From JANQMY01 sp965228775 (GTDB taxonomy: Bacteria; Pseudomonadota; Alphaproteobacteria; JANQMY01), in the NCBI GenBank assembly GCA_965228775.1, contig OZ245840.1, positions 1,178,001 through 1,242,000 of the forward strand: a DNA stretch of 64,000 nucleotides, written 5' to 3'. Position 1 is the stretch's first letter, and each line of letters starts with the position of its first letter. Made by a program: the position numbers and the translations under genes. The notes beneath the pieces are model-generated. The model made no database searches, was not told the origin of the DNA, and saw nothing but the letters and a program-made list of their open reading frames with translations. Positions 36,051 through 44,915 of the stretch are shown one piece after another.

Positions 36051-37370
36051 ATGTCTTTGGCCTTTGACCAGGCTTTGCGCGACAATGACGAACAAAATCA
36101 AGCCAGCGTTGCTCAGATGCCGGAGCGTCCGCTTCGTATCCTGATGCCGAGCTACCGGTCGCACCCTTTTACGGGCGGTCAAGGCGTGTATATGCGCTAC
36201 GTCTCGAAGGCATTGGCAGACCTTGGCCATGAGGTTCATGTCATTTCCGGCCCCCCTTATCCGGAACTTGATCCGCGCATTAAACTGATCAAACTGCCAT
36301 CACTTGACCTATATGCGAAGCCTAAGGTCTTTCTGGGGTTGCCGGCCTTTCCGTGGTCTGAAGCAAAAACATGGACGGATGTTCTCGAATATCTCATCCA
36401 TATTAGCGGCGGTTTTGGCGAACCCTATACCTTTGGGCGCAGGCTGGCGCACTACGTTGCCAATTCTCCGATAAAGTATGACGTTGTTCACGACAATCAG
36501 ACACTTGCATATGGCTTACTCGATCTTCGCAAAATGGGCCTGCCGATCGTCGGGACAATCCATCACCCCATCACGAAGGACCGCGATATCGCGATCGCCC
36601 ATGCGGACACGATCACACTCAATCTGCTGACGCGGCGCTGGTATCAGTTTCTCAGCATGCAGATGAAAGTGGCTCGGCAGCTGGATCCGGTCATTGTTGT
36701 CTCGGAGAGCACACTGCGAGATGTGCAATCGGAATTCGGCATTGATCCAGACAAACTCACGCTCGTTTATCACGGTATCGACACGGAAATGTTCCGGCCC
36801 ATGCCGCACATCAAGCGGAAGACGAACCAGCTGATCACCACGACAAGCGCTGATGTTCCAATTAAAGGACTGCTTTATCTCGTCCGTGCGTATGCAAAAT
36901 TGTTGAAGAAACATCCTGACTTGGAACTGCTCACGATCGGCAAGCTGCGTGAAGGCCCTGCAGAGCGGCTCATTAAGGAACTGGGTATCGGCAAAAACAT
37001 CCGTTTCGTGTCTGGTGTGACCGACGAAGAAATCGTCGCCTTATATGCGGAATCCACCGTTGCGGTTTGTCCATCCTTGTACGAAGGTTTTGGCTTCCCA
37101 CCAGGCGAAGCCATGGCCAGTGGCGTGCCTGTCGTATCGACCCGTGGCGGATCGCTCCCCGAAGTGGTTGGAGATGCTGGCGTTTTGGTTGAACCAGGCA
37201 ATGCAGACGCGCTCGCCGACGGCATCGACGGCCTTCTTTCCGATCCCAAACGGCGGGAAGAGCTTTCCCGACTGGGACGCGAACGTATCTTACGGGAATT
37301 CGAGTGGTCGCTCACCGGCGAGAACCTCGTGAAGATTTACCGTCAGGCGATTGCCAATGCTCACGGTTGA
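36051..37370 (+). CDS. Glycosyltransferase family 4 (GT-B)
   Basis: 439 aa. N-terminal acceptor domain (MPSYRSHPFTGGQGVYMRYVS), C-terminal nucleotide-sugar domain with VVSESTLRDV, VYHGIDTEMFRP and EGFGFPPGEAMASGVPVVSTRGGSLPEVV (catalytic Glu region). GGAGAAAT precedes the ATG at 36051. First of a three-gene overlapping run, with the methyltransferase start 14 bases inside its end. Confidence 0.92.
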   Translation: MSLAFDQALRDNDEQNQASVAQMPERPLRILMPSYRSHPFTGGQGVYMRYVSKALADLGHEVHVISGPPYPELDPRIKLIKLPSLDLYAKPKVFLGLPAFPWSEAKTWTDVLEYLIHISGGFGEPYTFGRRLAHYVANSPIKYDVVHDNQTLAYGLLDLRKMGLPIVGTIHHPITKDRDIAIAHADTITLNLLTRRWYQFLSMQMKVARQLDPVIVVSESTLRDVQSEFGIDPDKLTLVYHGIDTEMFRPMPHIKRKTNQLITTTSADVPIKGLLYLVRAYAKLLKKHPDLELLTIGKLREGPAERLIKELGIGKNIRFVSGVTDEEIVALYAESTVAVCPSLYEGFGFPPGEAMASGVPVVSTRGGSLPEVVGDAGVLVEPGNADALADGIDGLLSDPKRREELSRLGRERILREFEWSLTGENLVKIYRQAIANAHG

Positions 37371-38076
37371 TCTGCGATCCCTTGGACTGCGCAATGGTGA
37401 CCGGGTCTTGGATCTTGGGTGCGGCGAAGGCCGCCATCTGCACGCTATGTATTACGATGCCAAAGTGCATGCTGTTGGCGTTGATTTAGGCTTCGATGAC
37501 GTGGTGAAGACACGAGAAGGATTTCAACGCTATCCGGATATTTCCCCCAATGACGGGCAAGGCTTTAGTCTCGCAGTCGGCACCGCCCTGGAACTTCCGT
37601 TTGAAGACGATACGTTCGACAAAATTGTATGTTCGGAAGTGCTGGAACACATTCCAGACTACAAAAGTGCTTTAAGAGAGATTGAACGAATACTAAAGCC
37701 GGGCGGGACACTTGCCGTCAGTGTACCGCGTTATTGGCCAGAGTGGATTTGCTGGAAACTTTCGTCCGAATACCACAATACGCCGGGTGGGCATGTTCGC
37801 ATCTTCAACGCCAATGAGCTGCGCAAGGACATCGAAAGAACCGGCATGTCTTACTTCCGGCGTCACTGGGCCCATGGACTGCATTCGCCTTATTGGTGGC
37901 TAAAATGCCTGCGGTGGGAACATCGCGACACATGGTTTCCGATCCGCATGTATCACGAGTTTCTTGTTTGGGACTTGATGAAACGCCCGTTGCTGACCCG
38001 CATGTTGGAGAAAGTATTCGACCCATTGATGGGCAAAAGCGTCGTCCTTTATTTTTCGAAAAGGCCTAGCACTTGA
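37357..38076 (+). CDS. Class I SAM-dependent methyltransferase
   Basis: 239 aa. LDLGCGEGRH (SAM loop), GVDLGF, ALELPFEDDTFDKIVCSEVLEHI and ILKPGGTLAVSVPRYWPE are present. Trp/Tyr-rich C-terminus (HWAHGLHSPYWWLKCLRWEH) suggests membrane or lipid association. Starts inside the glycosyltransferase gene and overlaps the next start (TTGA). Confidence 0.9.
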   Translation: MLTVDLRSLGLRNGDRVLDLGCGEGRHLHAMYYDAKVHAVGVDLGFDDVVKTREGFQRYPDISPNDGQGFSLAVGTALELPFEDDTFDKIVCSEVLEHIPDYKSALREIERILKPGGTLAVSVPRYWPEWICWKLSSEYHNTPGGHVRIFNANELRKDIERTGMSYFRRHWAHGLHSPYWWLKCLRWEHRDTWFPIRMYHEFLVWDLMKRPLLTRMLEKVFDPLMGKSVVLYFSKRPST

Positions 38077-39173
38077 AAAAGCTCTATCTGCTGACAGACA
38101 CGTTTCCGCAAGGTTTTTTCGACGGCGCGGTAAACCGCATTAGAGAATTGCAGCGGCCGAATGGTGCTATTCCATGGTTTGATGGGGGCGTCTTTGATCC
38201 TTGGAATCATATCGAGGCCGCAATGGGGCTTGCGACCGCTGGTGCCACAGAAGATGCTGCCAAAGCCTATCGGCATCTCGCTGAAACACAGCTCAAAGAC
38301 GGGTCTTGGTGGGGCCAGTATGGCAGCGCCGTGCCACTTGACGACGACAAATATACCGGCGATGGCGACGAGCAAGCCAAGCGAGACACAAATTTTGCCG
38401 CCTACGCGGCCACAGGCGTTTGGCATCATTACCTGATCACCGAAGACGAACAGTTCTTGAAAGAGTATTGGCCGATTGTGCGCAAGGCCACAGACTGGGT
38501 ACTGACTTATCAAAGCGACGAAGGCGAAATCCGTTGGGCTGCGGATGATCCGCAAACCCGCCAAAACGATGCCTTGGTAACCGGCTGCAGCTCTATCTAT
38601 AAAAGTTTGGAATGTGCCATCCTAATTGCGCAAGAATTGGGGGAAGGTTGGCGCTCTTGGGCAGAAGCCCGATCCCGTCTCGGTGACGCCATTCGCCACA
38701 AACCACACCGGTTTGATCGCGAGTGGGAACCGAAAGATCGCTTCTCGATGGATTGGTACTATCCGGTACTGTCTGGCGCTCTCACAGCAGACGCGGCTAA
38801 AGCGCGCCTGGCTTCTAAATGGGAAGAGTTTGTCGCGGAGGGGTCTGGCTGCAGATGCGTGAATGATCAGCCCTGGGTTACCGTTGCGGAAACCTGCGAA
38901 TTGACATTGGCGCTTCTCCATACCGGTCAGGAAGCCAAGGCCAAAGAAATGTTCAGCTGGATCCACCAATGGCGTGACGACGATGGCGCCTATTGGATGG
39001 GGTATCAGTATGCGGAGGATGTTCCTTGGCCGCGCGAAAAACCGGCATGGACCTCGGGAGCCGTCCTCCTTGCCGCTGACGCCTTGTTCAAGGTAACGCC
39101 AGCCTGCGACCTATTTGTTGAGACCCGGATCCCCGAGACGGCGGAGCAAAGCGAGCGACTTTACCATCGCTAG
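38073..39173 (+). CDS. Prenyltransferase/terpene-cyclase-like alpha/alpha-toroid protein
   Basis: 366 aa from a TTG that overlaps the preceding stop. Repeated QRPNGAIPWFDGG, QLKDGSWWGQYG and QWRDDDGAYWMG units (QW-like motifs) indicate the alpha/alpha toroid seen in prenyltransferases, squalene cyclases and some glycoside hydrolases. NFAAYAATGVWHHYLIT and DWVLTYQ also suggest a six-hairpin glycosidase-like fold. No DDxxD or DxDD cyclase motif is evident, so the reaction is open; with the preceding GT and MT it probably modifies a lipid-linked sugar. Confidence 0.75.
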   Translation: MKKLYLLTDTFPQGFFDGAVNRIRELQRPNGAIPWFDGGVFDPWNHIEAAMGLATAGATEDAAKAYRHLAETQLKDGSWWGQYGSAVPLDDDKYTGDGDEQAKRDTNFAAYAATGVWHHYLITEDEQFLKEYWPIVRKATDWVLTYQSDEGEIRWAADDPQTRQNDALVTGCSSIYKSLECAILIAQELGEGWRSWAEARSRLGDAIRHKPHRFDREWEPKDRFSMDWYYPVLSGALTADAAKARLASKWEEFVAEGSGCRCVNDQPWVTVAETCELTLALLHTGQEAKAKEMFSWIHQWRDDDGAYWMGYQYAEDVPWPREKPAWTSGAVLLAADALFKVTPACDLFVETRIPETAEQSERLYHR

Positions 39174-39743
39174 TTCCTCAAACAGGCCTGACATGAGCGC
39201 CAGCTTGTAGATCTCATAGGGAGGCCGCCCACCATCCGCGGGGTTTGGAAAGACATCATGAATGGCCACGATACCTCCCGGTATCACGTGACGGGTCCAC
39301 AATTGATAATCGGCCAATGCCGCCTTCATGCTGTGGCCGCCATCGATAAATAGGAATGCGAGCGGTATGTTCCAGAACCGTGCGACCTGAGTGGACGGAG
39401 CGACGATCGGGATGACGGTCTGTTCCAAACCTGCCTTGTAAAGCGTGCGGCGGAAGAAGGGCAGGCTGTCCAAACGGCATGTAAATGGATCGAATAAATC
39501 CGCGTCGTGATATTCTTCACCCCGCTGGTTTTCCTCTGATCCTCTATGGTGGTCCACCGCAAACAGCTGGCTGCCACTCACCCGGCAAGCTGAACCGATA
39601 TAGACAGTGGATTTACCGCAATAGCTGCCCACTTCCAGACAAGGCCCTTGGGCGCCCATTTCCAAAGCCGCCGCGTATAGAGCTGCCCCCTCTGAAGGAT
39701 CAAGAAAGCCTTTTACTTGGTCTATCTCTATTCCAAGATCCAT
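39111..39743 (-). CDS. Class I SAM-dependent methyltransferase (TylF/MT24-like)
   Basis: 210 aa. CLEVGSYCGKSTVYIG (SAM loop), AVDHHRG, LFIDGGHSMKAALADYQLW and GGIVAIHDVFPNP are the motifs of the MT24 family, which O-methylates sugars or small molecules. It converges on the toroid gene with a 63-base overlap. Mechanistically a partner of the GT/MT/toroid run is plausible though on the other strand. Confidence 0.85.
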   Translation of the reverse strand: MDLGIEIDQVKGFLDPSEGAALYAAALEMGAQGPCLEVGSYCGKSTVYIGSACRVSGSQLFAVDHHRGSEENQRGEEYHDADLFDPFTCRLDSLPFFRRTLYKAGLEQTVIPIVAPSTQVARFWNIPLAFLFIDGGHSMKAALADYQLWTRHVIPGGIVAIHDVFPNPADGGRPPYEIYKLALMSGLFEELAMVKSLALLRRLGDPGLNK

Positions 39744-40003
39744 TTACCACACTTATTTCTTGATGCTGATTGACTTGACCAGCGAATTTAGCAATCGCCA
39801 GGAAAAAATCCATGAAAAGCTTAGGTTTTATTGCATATTGCCCAGTTATGCTTAAGAAACCAAAGAAACAGCCGGATCGATATACTTAATGATCAAACTT
39901 TAGCGTCAACCAATCGTCAACGCATACCGCCCAGTATCCACCGCAAGGCAGAAAATCAGCCAATTCGTGGTCCACATTGGTGGTTTGAGGCGGAGTAAGG
40001 AAA

Positions 40004-40510
40004 ATGTCCGACAAAAAGTTTGAGGAATCGGATCGCGACTTCGAGGCAATTTACGACGCAGTGACTTCCACCTCGCAGGGACGCTGGTTTTTAAGGGAAT
40101 ATGGCCGCCGGAACCGGCACTCAGATACGCTCTCAATTTTGGACGCCATAGAGAAACTGTCCGCCCAGGCCTCCGAGACCAAGGCCACCATTGATACCAC
40201 CCTCTCCTCACACGTAGTCGAAGAGCTCGGTGAGCTGATGGATGTGGTAACGCAGTTTAGACATGCTCAGGCGACGATTGAAACGGACACCTTCAAAGAA
40301 CGAATTGCTGACTTCATAGACCAATTCGAATTCCATTTGCTTCGGACAAGGGACTTTCTGGGCGTAGCCGACGCGATGCCACCGCAAGGAAATGCCGGCG
40401 AAACGAAGAGCGGGATTTTGGACAGCCTGCCTCCTGAGCTTGCGGACGAAGCAGCCCTCGTCGAAGGCTTCGAAGATTCCACCTTGGCGTTGAAATCCGG
40501 AACGTCTTAG
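40004..40510 (+). CDS. Small alphaproteobacterial protein with RGRWFLxEYxRRNR motif (CheT-like)
   Basis: 168 aa. The N-terminal motif SQGRWFLREYGRRNRHSDTLSILDAI is shared by alphaproteobacterial proteins, among them the rhizobial chemotaxis protein CheT, a remote CheZ-like phosphatase relative. The rest is helical with an Asp/Gln-containing segment (ADFIDQFEFHLLRTRDFLG) that could be the CheZ-like active helix. No che genes are near, so the role is unproven. The ~260-base AT-rich region before it contains no gene I can support. Confidence 0.55.
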   Translation: MSDKKFEESDRDFEAIYDAVTSTSQGRWFLREYGRRNRHSDTLSILDAIEKLSAQASETKATIDTTLSSHVVEELGELMDVVTQFRHAQATIETDTFKERIADFIDQFEFHLLRTRDFLGVADAMPPQGNAGETKSGILDSLPPELADEAALVEGFEDSTLALKSGTS

Positions 40511-40712
40511 CCCCGTCATCTTTCCGGCACCCCCCGCGAGCACATTCCAAAACCGCTGAAATCTGAGGTTTTTTTGGTTAACCTCCGGCAAGGAAACGCT
40601 CACAAAAGCGTTTGCCCGCCGTGATTTGCATCTTGGCGGATTGCAGCCATATTTCGCTTGTGGGAGGTGCTAGAATCGTCTGGCATCGGAGAGACGAAGC
40701 GGATTTTCCTCA

Positions 40713-41570
40713 ATGGGGCATCAAGTATCCGGCAAAGGACATGTGAAGGAGCTTCACTTTGCAGCGCTGTTTCTGACAGCGGTATCGGCCACCTTGGCCC
40801 CCCAAACAGAGGCTGGCCAGGCGAATGCCTCAGAGACACCCTTTTCGCGAGAATATGCTGACGCACCTGCAATTGATGGGCAATTGAGTTTCCTTAGAGC
40901 TGGCGACCCCAATGGACAACGGGTCATTTTCGTTCACGGAACGCCAGGCTCCGCGGATGGCTGGGAAGAATTCCTTCAGTCTGTGCCGACCGGTTTTGAA
41001 TTTATTGCCATTGACCGGCCAGGTTTCGGCGACAGCGACCCTAGAAAGGCGGTTGTCGATCTCTCAGCACAAGCCGGCGCCTTAGCTCCTCTATTAGTGG
41101 AAAGAAACGGCAAATGGCCAATCCTGGTTGGTCACTCTCTCGGCGGTCCTGTGGTTGCGCAAGCAGCTGCTGACATGCCACAGCAAATAGATAGTTTGGT
41201 GATCGCGGCGGGTTCTCTTGATCCCGCTCTTGAGAAGATTCATTTCATGCAACCCGTTGGCGAATGGTGGCCGGTCCGACTTCTCCTCCCACGGACAATC
41301 CGGAATGCCAACCGGGAATTGATGGCCCTAAAGACAGAGCTGGAAGAACTCGAAGGGAAGCTGAGTGCTATTGAACAGCCGATCGTGATTATTCACGGAA
41401 CAGAGGATAATCTGGTGCCTTATGAAAATGTGCCCTTCATGCAGCGCCATTTCGACGGCAATGAAAATATGACAATTGTCACACTAGAAGGGCAGAATCA
41501 CTTTCTGCCATGGAATTCCAAAGCGGAGATCGATGCCGCCATTCATAAACTAGCGGGGCTGGAAAAATGA
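40713..41570 (+). CDS. Exported alpha/beta hydrolase
   Basis: 285 aa. A hydrophobic N-terminus with a cleavage-like site (TEAGQA-NA) indicates export; GTG at 40743 (MKELHFAAL) would give an ideal signal peptide and is a credible alternative start. Fold motifs: FVHGTPGSADGW (oxyanion), GHSLGG (nucleophile Ser), GTEDNLVPYEN (Asp) and GQNHFLPW (His). Complete catalytic triad. Overlaps the DedA-like gene by ATGA. Confidence 0.85.
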   Translation: MGHQVSGKGHVKELHFAALFLTAVSATLAPQTEAGQANASETPFSREYADAPAIDGQLSFLRAGDPNGQRVIFVHGTPGSADGWEEFLQSVPTGFEFIAIDRPGFGDSDPRKAVVDLSAQAGALAPLLVERNGKWPILVGHSLGGPVVAQAAADMPQQIDSLVIAAGSLDPALEKIHFMQPVGEWWPVRLLLPRTIRNANRELMALKTELEELEGKLSAIEQPIVIIHGTEDNLVPYENVPFMQRHFDGNENMTIVTLEGQNHFLPWNSKAEIDAAIHKLAGLEK

Positions 41571-42148
41571 CGGTTGATCAGTTTCTCGAATTTCTTGATC
41601 CACTTTCGTCCGACCCCGTTTTTATTTCGATCGCGCTTGGACTGTTCACATTTGTGCTTGAAGACGCAGCAACGACAATTGGCGCATTGCTTGCGGCCAT
41701 GCATGTCGTTCCCATTTCGTATGTCCTCATCAGCCTGTATGTGGGGATCGTTCTTGGAGATTTTGGGCTATACGGTCTCGGTTGGCTGGCAGCACGCAAC
41801 GAACACGCGCGGCGCTACATCAGTGAAGAACGGATTGGACAAGCCCAGCAATGGCTTGAAAACAGATTGTTCAGCACCCTGATCGGAGTACGTTTCGCCC
41901 CAGGGGTACGCTTGCCGACCTATACAGGTGCTGGTTTCTTGGGCGTTTCCTTCACAAAATTTGCTGCCGTCGTCTTGATCGCCGCCGGCATTTGGACCAT
42001 TGCCCTCTTTTCCGTCATCTACTTCTTTGGGCAGATGGTCATTGAGATTGCCGGCACTTGGGGGTGGATTGCCGGGTTACTCATCGCTATTGGGTTTTTC
42101 ACCCTCCCCTATTTGAGCGATCTGTTGCGCCGCTCCAAAACTGCGTAA
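41567..42148 (+). CDS. DedA/SNARE-associated (VTT-domain) membrane protein
   Basis: 193 aa, about five TM helices. The family-typical RFAPGVRLPTYTGAGFLG (G-x-R-x-P) and GDFGLYGLGWLAA are present. DedA family members are candidate undecaprenyl-phosphate or phospholipid flippases. It is translationally coupled to the hydrolase and is followed after nine bases by an ATP-grasp gene. Confidence 0.85.
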   Translation: MTVDQFLEFLDPLSSDPVFISIALGLFTFVLEDAATTIGALLAAMHVVPISYVLISLYVGIVLGDFGLYGLGWLAARNEHARRYISEERIGQAQQWLENRLFSTLIGVRFAPGVRLPTYTGAGFLGVSFTKFAAVVLIAAGIWTIALFSVIYFFGQMVIEIAGTWGWIAGLLIAIGFFTLPYLSDLLRRSKTA

Positions 42149-42157
42149 GGAGCCGTC

Positions 42158-43315
42158 ATGACTGCTATTGATATCAGCCTGCCTTCTGCCGCCACACATG
42201 TGATCGCACCAAAGGAAAAAGCACCCCATGCAGGCATGCCGCCGCTCGATCAAGACGGTCCAGCATTGTCTTTTTTCGAGTTTTGGCCTTCGTACCTTTT
42301 TTATGCGCCGGTCGGTGTTCTTTGGGCATACCTCGCTGCAAAACATGGCAGCACGACGCTGGCGACCATCGCAAATCCGCTCTTTCCCATGGGGGGACTG
42401 ATGGGAGAGTCGAAAGCGGACGTGATCGAGACCATGTCCGGCGACGCCCGTTCTCTTGTCGCACCATTTGTGACTCATGTGCGCAGCGAAAGCGAGAACA
42501 TCGAACTTGATTTTCAGCGCGCAAAGAAGTCCATGGCAAAAGCCGGTATTTCATTCCCCGTTGTTGCGAAGCCAGATTTGGGCATGCGCGGTGTCGGCGT
42601 TCGGCCTGTGAAAAATGATGGGGATCTGAAAGACTACCTGGCGGATTTTCCGCAAGGGAACAAACTTCTGCTGCAGCAGATGATCCCTTATGAAGGTGAA
42701 GCAGGTGTCTTTTATGTTCGCCTTCCGGGCGAAGAAAAAGGACAAATAATGTCCCTGACCCTCAAATATTTTCCCCATGTGATCGGTGACGGATACTCCA
42801 CTTTGGAAGAACTCATCCACGCGGACCCGCGCGCCGGCAAAGTTCCTCATTTGTATTTGGAACGTCACCGGAAACGACTACAGACAGTCTTGCCTGAAGG
42901 AAAACCATTCCGCCTTGCATTTGCGGGCAGCCATTCCAGGGGCACCATCTTCAAGAATGGAAATGAATTCATTACCGCAGAAATGACTGAAGCGTTTGAC
43001 CGCATTGCAAAGCAAATACCGGAATTTTACTTCGGACGATTTGATGTCCGCTTTGAGAGCATTGATGATCTCCAAAGAGGAGACAGCTTCGCAATCATCG
43101 AAGTAAATGGGGCAGGAGGAGAAGCCACTCATATCTGGGACAGCAAAACCCGATTGGTGGACGCATACAAGTCGCTTTTCCGTCAACATTCCTTGCTTTT
43201 CGAGATCGGAGCCCGAAATCGAAAGCGTGGATATCGCCCCGTGGGCCCGCTCGCATTGCTGCGCGCGATCTTCAAAGAATCCAGCCTGACAAACGCATAT
43301 CCGTCCACTCAATAG
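42158..43315 (+). CDS. ATP-grasp-fold protein
   Basis: 385 aa. VVAKPDLGMRGVGVRPVKN supplies the ATP-binding Lys and the glycine loop, LQQMIPYEGEAGVFYV the adenine pocket, and FAIIEVNGAGGEATH the metal-binding Glu/Asn. The first ~100 residues (SFFEFWPSYLFYAPVGVLWAY) contain a hydrophobic stretch. The ligation target is unknown. Operon with the hydrolase and DedA-like gene. AAGGAG precedes the ATG. Confidence 0.75.
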   Translation: MTAIDISLPSAATHVIAPKEKAPHAGMPPLDQDGPALSFFEFWPSYLFYAPVGVLWAYLAAKHGSTTLATIANPLFPMGGLMGESKADVIETMSGDARSLVAPFVTHVRSESENIELDFQRAKKSMAKAGISFPVVAKPDLGMRGVGVRPVKNDGDLKDYLADFPQGNKLLLQQMIPYEGEAGVFYVRLPGEEKGQIMSLTLKYFPHVIGDGYSTLEELIHADPRAGKVPHLYLERHRKRLQTVLPEGKPFRLAFAGSHSRGTIFKNGNEFITAEMTEAFDRIAKQIPEFYFGRFDVRFESIDDLQRGDSFAIIEVNGAGGEATHIWDSKTRLVDAYKSLFRQHSLLFEIGARNRKRGYRPVGPLALLRAIFKESSLTNAYPSTQ

Positions 43316-43325
43316 CGTTGCGCGT

Positions 43326-43355
43326 ATAAGCCTCTTTTAGTCTTGCTGGGCTTAT
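43326..43355. terminator. Weak hairpin after the ATP-grasp gene
   Basis: ATAAGCC at 43326-43332 pairs with GGCTTAT at 43349-43355, between convergent genes. No long T-run follows, so a terminator role is only likely. Confidence 0.4.
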
Positions 43356-43399
43356 GCGTTTCAGTTTAGTTCTCGCGCAGAGGAAGCTGCTCGAGCATG

Positions 43400-44722
43400 T
43401 CATGCAAGCGAAGCTTCTACAGCACTGATGGCATTGGTAATCGCCGTCATAACACCCTGTAAAAGCTCTGGGTGCGTATTTTTTGGATCGTCCCTATACG
43501 CGTGGGTATAATAATTCGATCCATAGAGCCCAACGGCGGAATAACCAGTTTGAAAAATGTCTTTGATCTCACCGGCGACGCTGTGCGTTCGCGGGCGAAC
43601 ACCAGGCAATGCGCTAAATGCGGGACGCACATGCGGCATCAGATCCTGAGAAACAACCAGATTTTCTACACCACCATGAGAGGCGTCTCGAATGAGTCCC
43701 GCACTGGAAATCTGCCAACGCCATGTGGCCGTAGATCCGCCCAACTCGACCCAGCAAATCGATTGCCCCGGGCTTGGTGCTAGTTTGTCAACGAAGCTTT
43801 TTCTGCCGCGGAATCCAACCTCTGCCCCAGAATGCGCTATGAACACATAGCTACCCTTTGACGTATTCCGCGCAACCCAGTCCGCTAATGCAAGGAAAAT
43901 AGATACCGGCCCCCCACGCTCCCCTGCGCAAGACAACCAGCCAGTAAAAGCTGTGGAAATGACGATCTTCGGACCACCCCGATCTATTTCAGCGACGACA
44001 TTTGACGCTTGTGCGTGATCCTGCGCTTCGCCGGTTAGGACCATATCCGCATGCTGACCTTCGAGCGCAGCTTTATGAACATCAGGAAAGTGCTTTGGTG
44101 CAATGCTCATCACTGGAACTGGCCAGGGCCGTTCGCTATAAGGCGCCGGGACATCGTAGGTGAGATGTTCTGTTTGATTGCGGCTTACATTCGGATTGCA
44201 AACGATCGCCGCCTTCGCACCGCGTACCGCAACCTCATTGATTCGCCTTACATGCAAAGACCGGTCGTGCACTTCGAGAGATCGAACTGGCACCAACGCG
44301 ATTTTGCCCTCAATCGATTCCCCTGTTCCCTCCGGGTCAAACACAGCCAGCGGCGCAGAAACACCGTCATCTGGCGTTGTTTTTGGAAACCAGAGAGGAA
44401 ATGATTGGACAGTCTCCCCGTTGATGTGAAGTGACTGTTTTCCCAGATCGAAGTAGCGGAACTGCCAGGTTGGTGTAGATACACGCAATCCACTTCGGGA
44501 CAGACGCTCTTCGATCCACTCTACGGCAAGGCGGTTTGCATCACCACCGGTTCGATGATGACCAAATTGATAAAATGCAAGAACATCTTCAAACAGAGGA
44601 CCGCCTGCAACCGATGGTCGGGCAGTTACAAGCGGAGCAAAGGAAAGCGTGCCAAGCATGCTCGCGCCTCCAGCAAGGAGACGCCGTCTTGTCAACCCTA
44701 CATGCTTTCCGATTGAACGCAT
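43400..44722 (-). CDS. Tat-exported M28-like peptidase homologue, metal ligands not evident
   Basis: 440 aa. Twin-arginine signal (LTRRRLLAGGASML), a PA-like insert (about 130-235: GKIALVPVRSLEVH, VRGAKAAIVCNP), then an M28-like domain whose VFIAHSGAEVGFRGRKSFV and C-terminal NYYTHAYRDDPKNTHPEL resemble the family. At the place where M28 peptidases carry H-x-D (zinc ligands) it has STAFTGWLSCAGERGGP, with no His/Asp pair, and the general-base Glu-Glu is Ala-Glu. Probably a non-peptidase member or a very divergent one. Confidence 0.65.
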   Translation of the reverse strand: MRSIGKHVGLTRRRLLAGGASMLGTLSFAPLVTARPSVAGGPLFEDVLAFYQFGHHRTGGDANRLAVEWIEERLSRSGLRVSTPTWQFRYFDLGKQSLHINGETVQSFPLWFPKTTPDDGVSAPLAVFDPEGTGESIEGKIALVPVRSLEVHDRSLHVRRINEVAVRGAKAAIVCNPNVSRNQTEHLTYDVPAPYSERPWPVPVMSIAPKHFPDVHKAALEGQHADMVLTGEAQDHAQASNVVAEIDRGGPKIVISTAFTGWLSCAGERGGPVSIFLALADWVARNTSKGSYVFIAHSGAEVGFRGRKSFVDKLAPSPGQSICWVELGGSTATWRWQISSAGLIRDASHGGVENLVVSQDLMPHVRPAFSALPGVRPRTHSVAGEIKDIFQTGYSAVGLYGSNYYTHAYRDDPKNTHPELLQGVMTAITNAISAVEASLA

Positions 44723-44915
44723 TCCGCCTGCTCCAAGATCGGATACTCGAAACCAGGGCGAGTGCTGGATCCAGCATTATTTGCTTGCAAAACTTTGGCG
44801 AATTACTGCCTGGCGCCGCCCAACCTTGCTCACCCTTCCAAAGCCTAAACAGCTTCAGAACTATAGTGGCTGATCCATTACCTAATAGTTGATCGAGTGT
44901 CTAAAATTGGAACAA

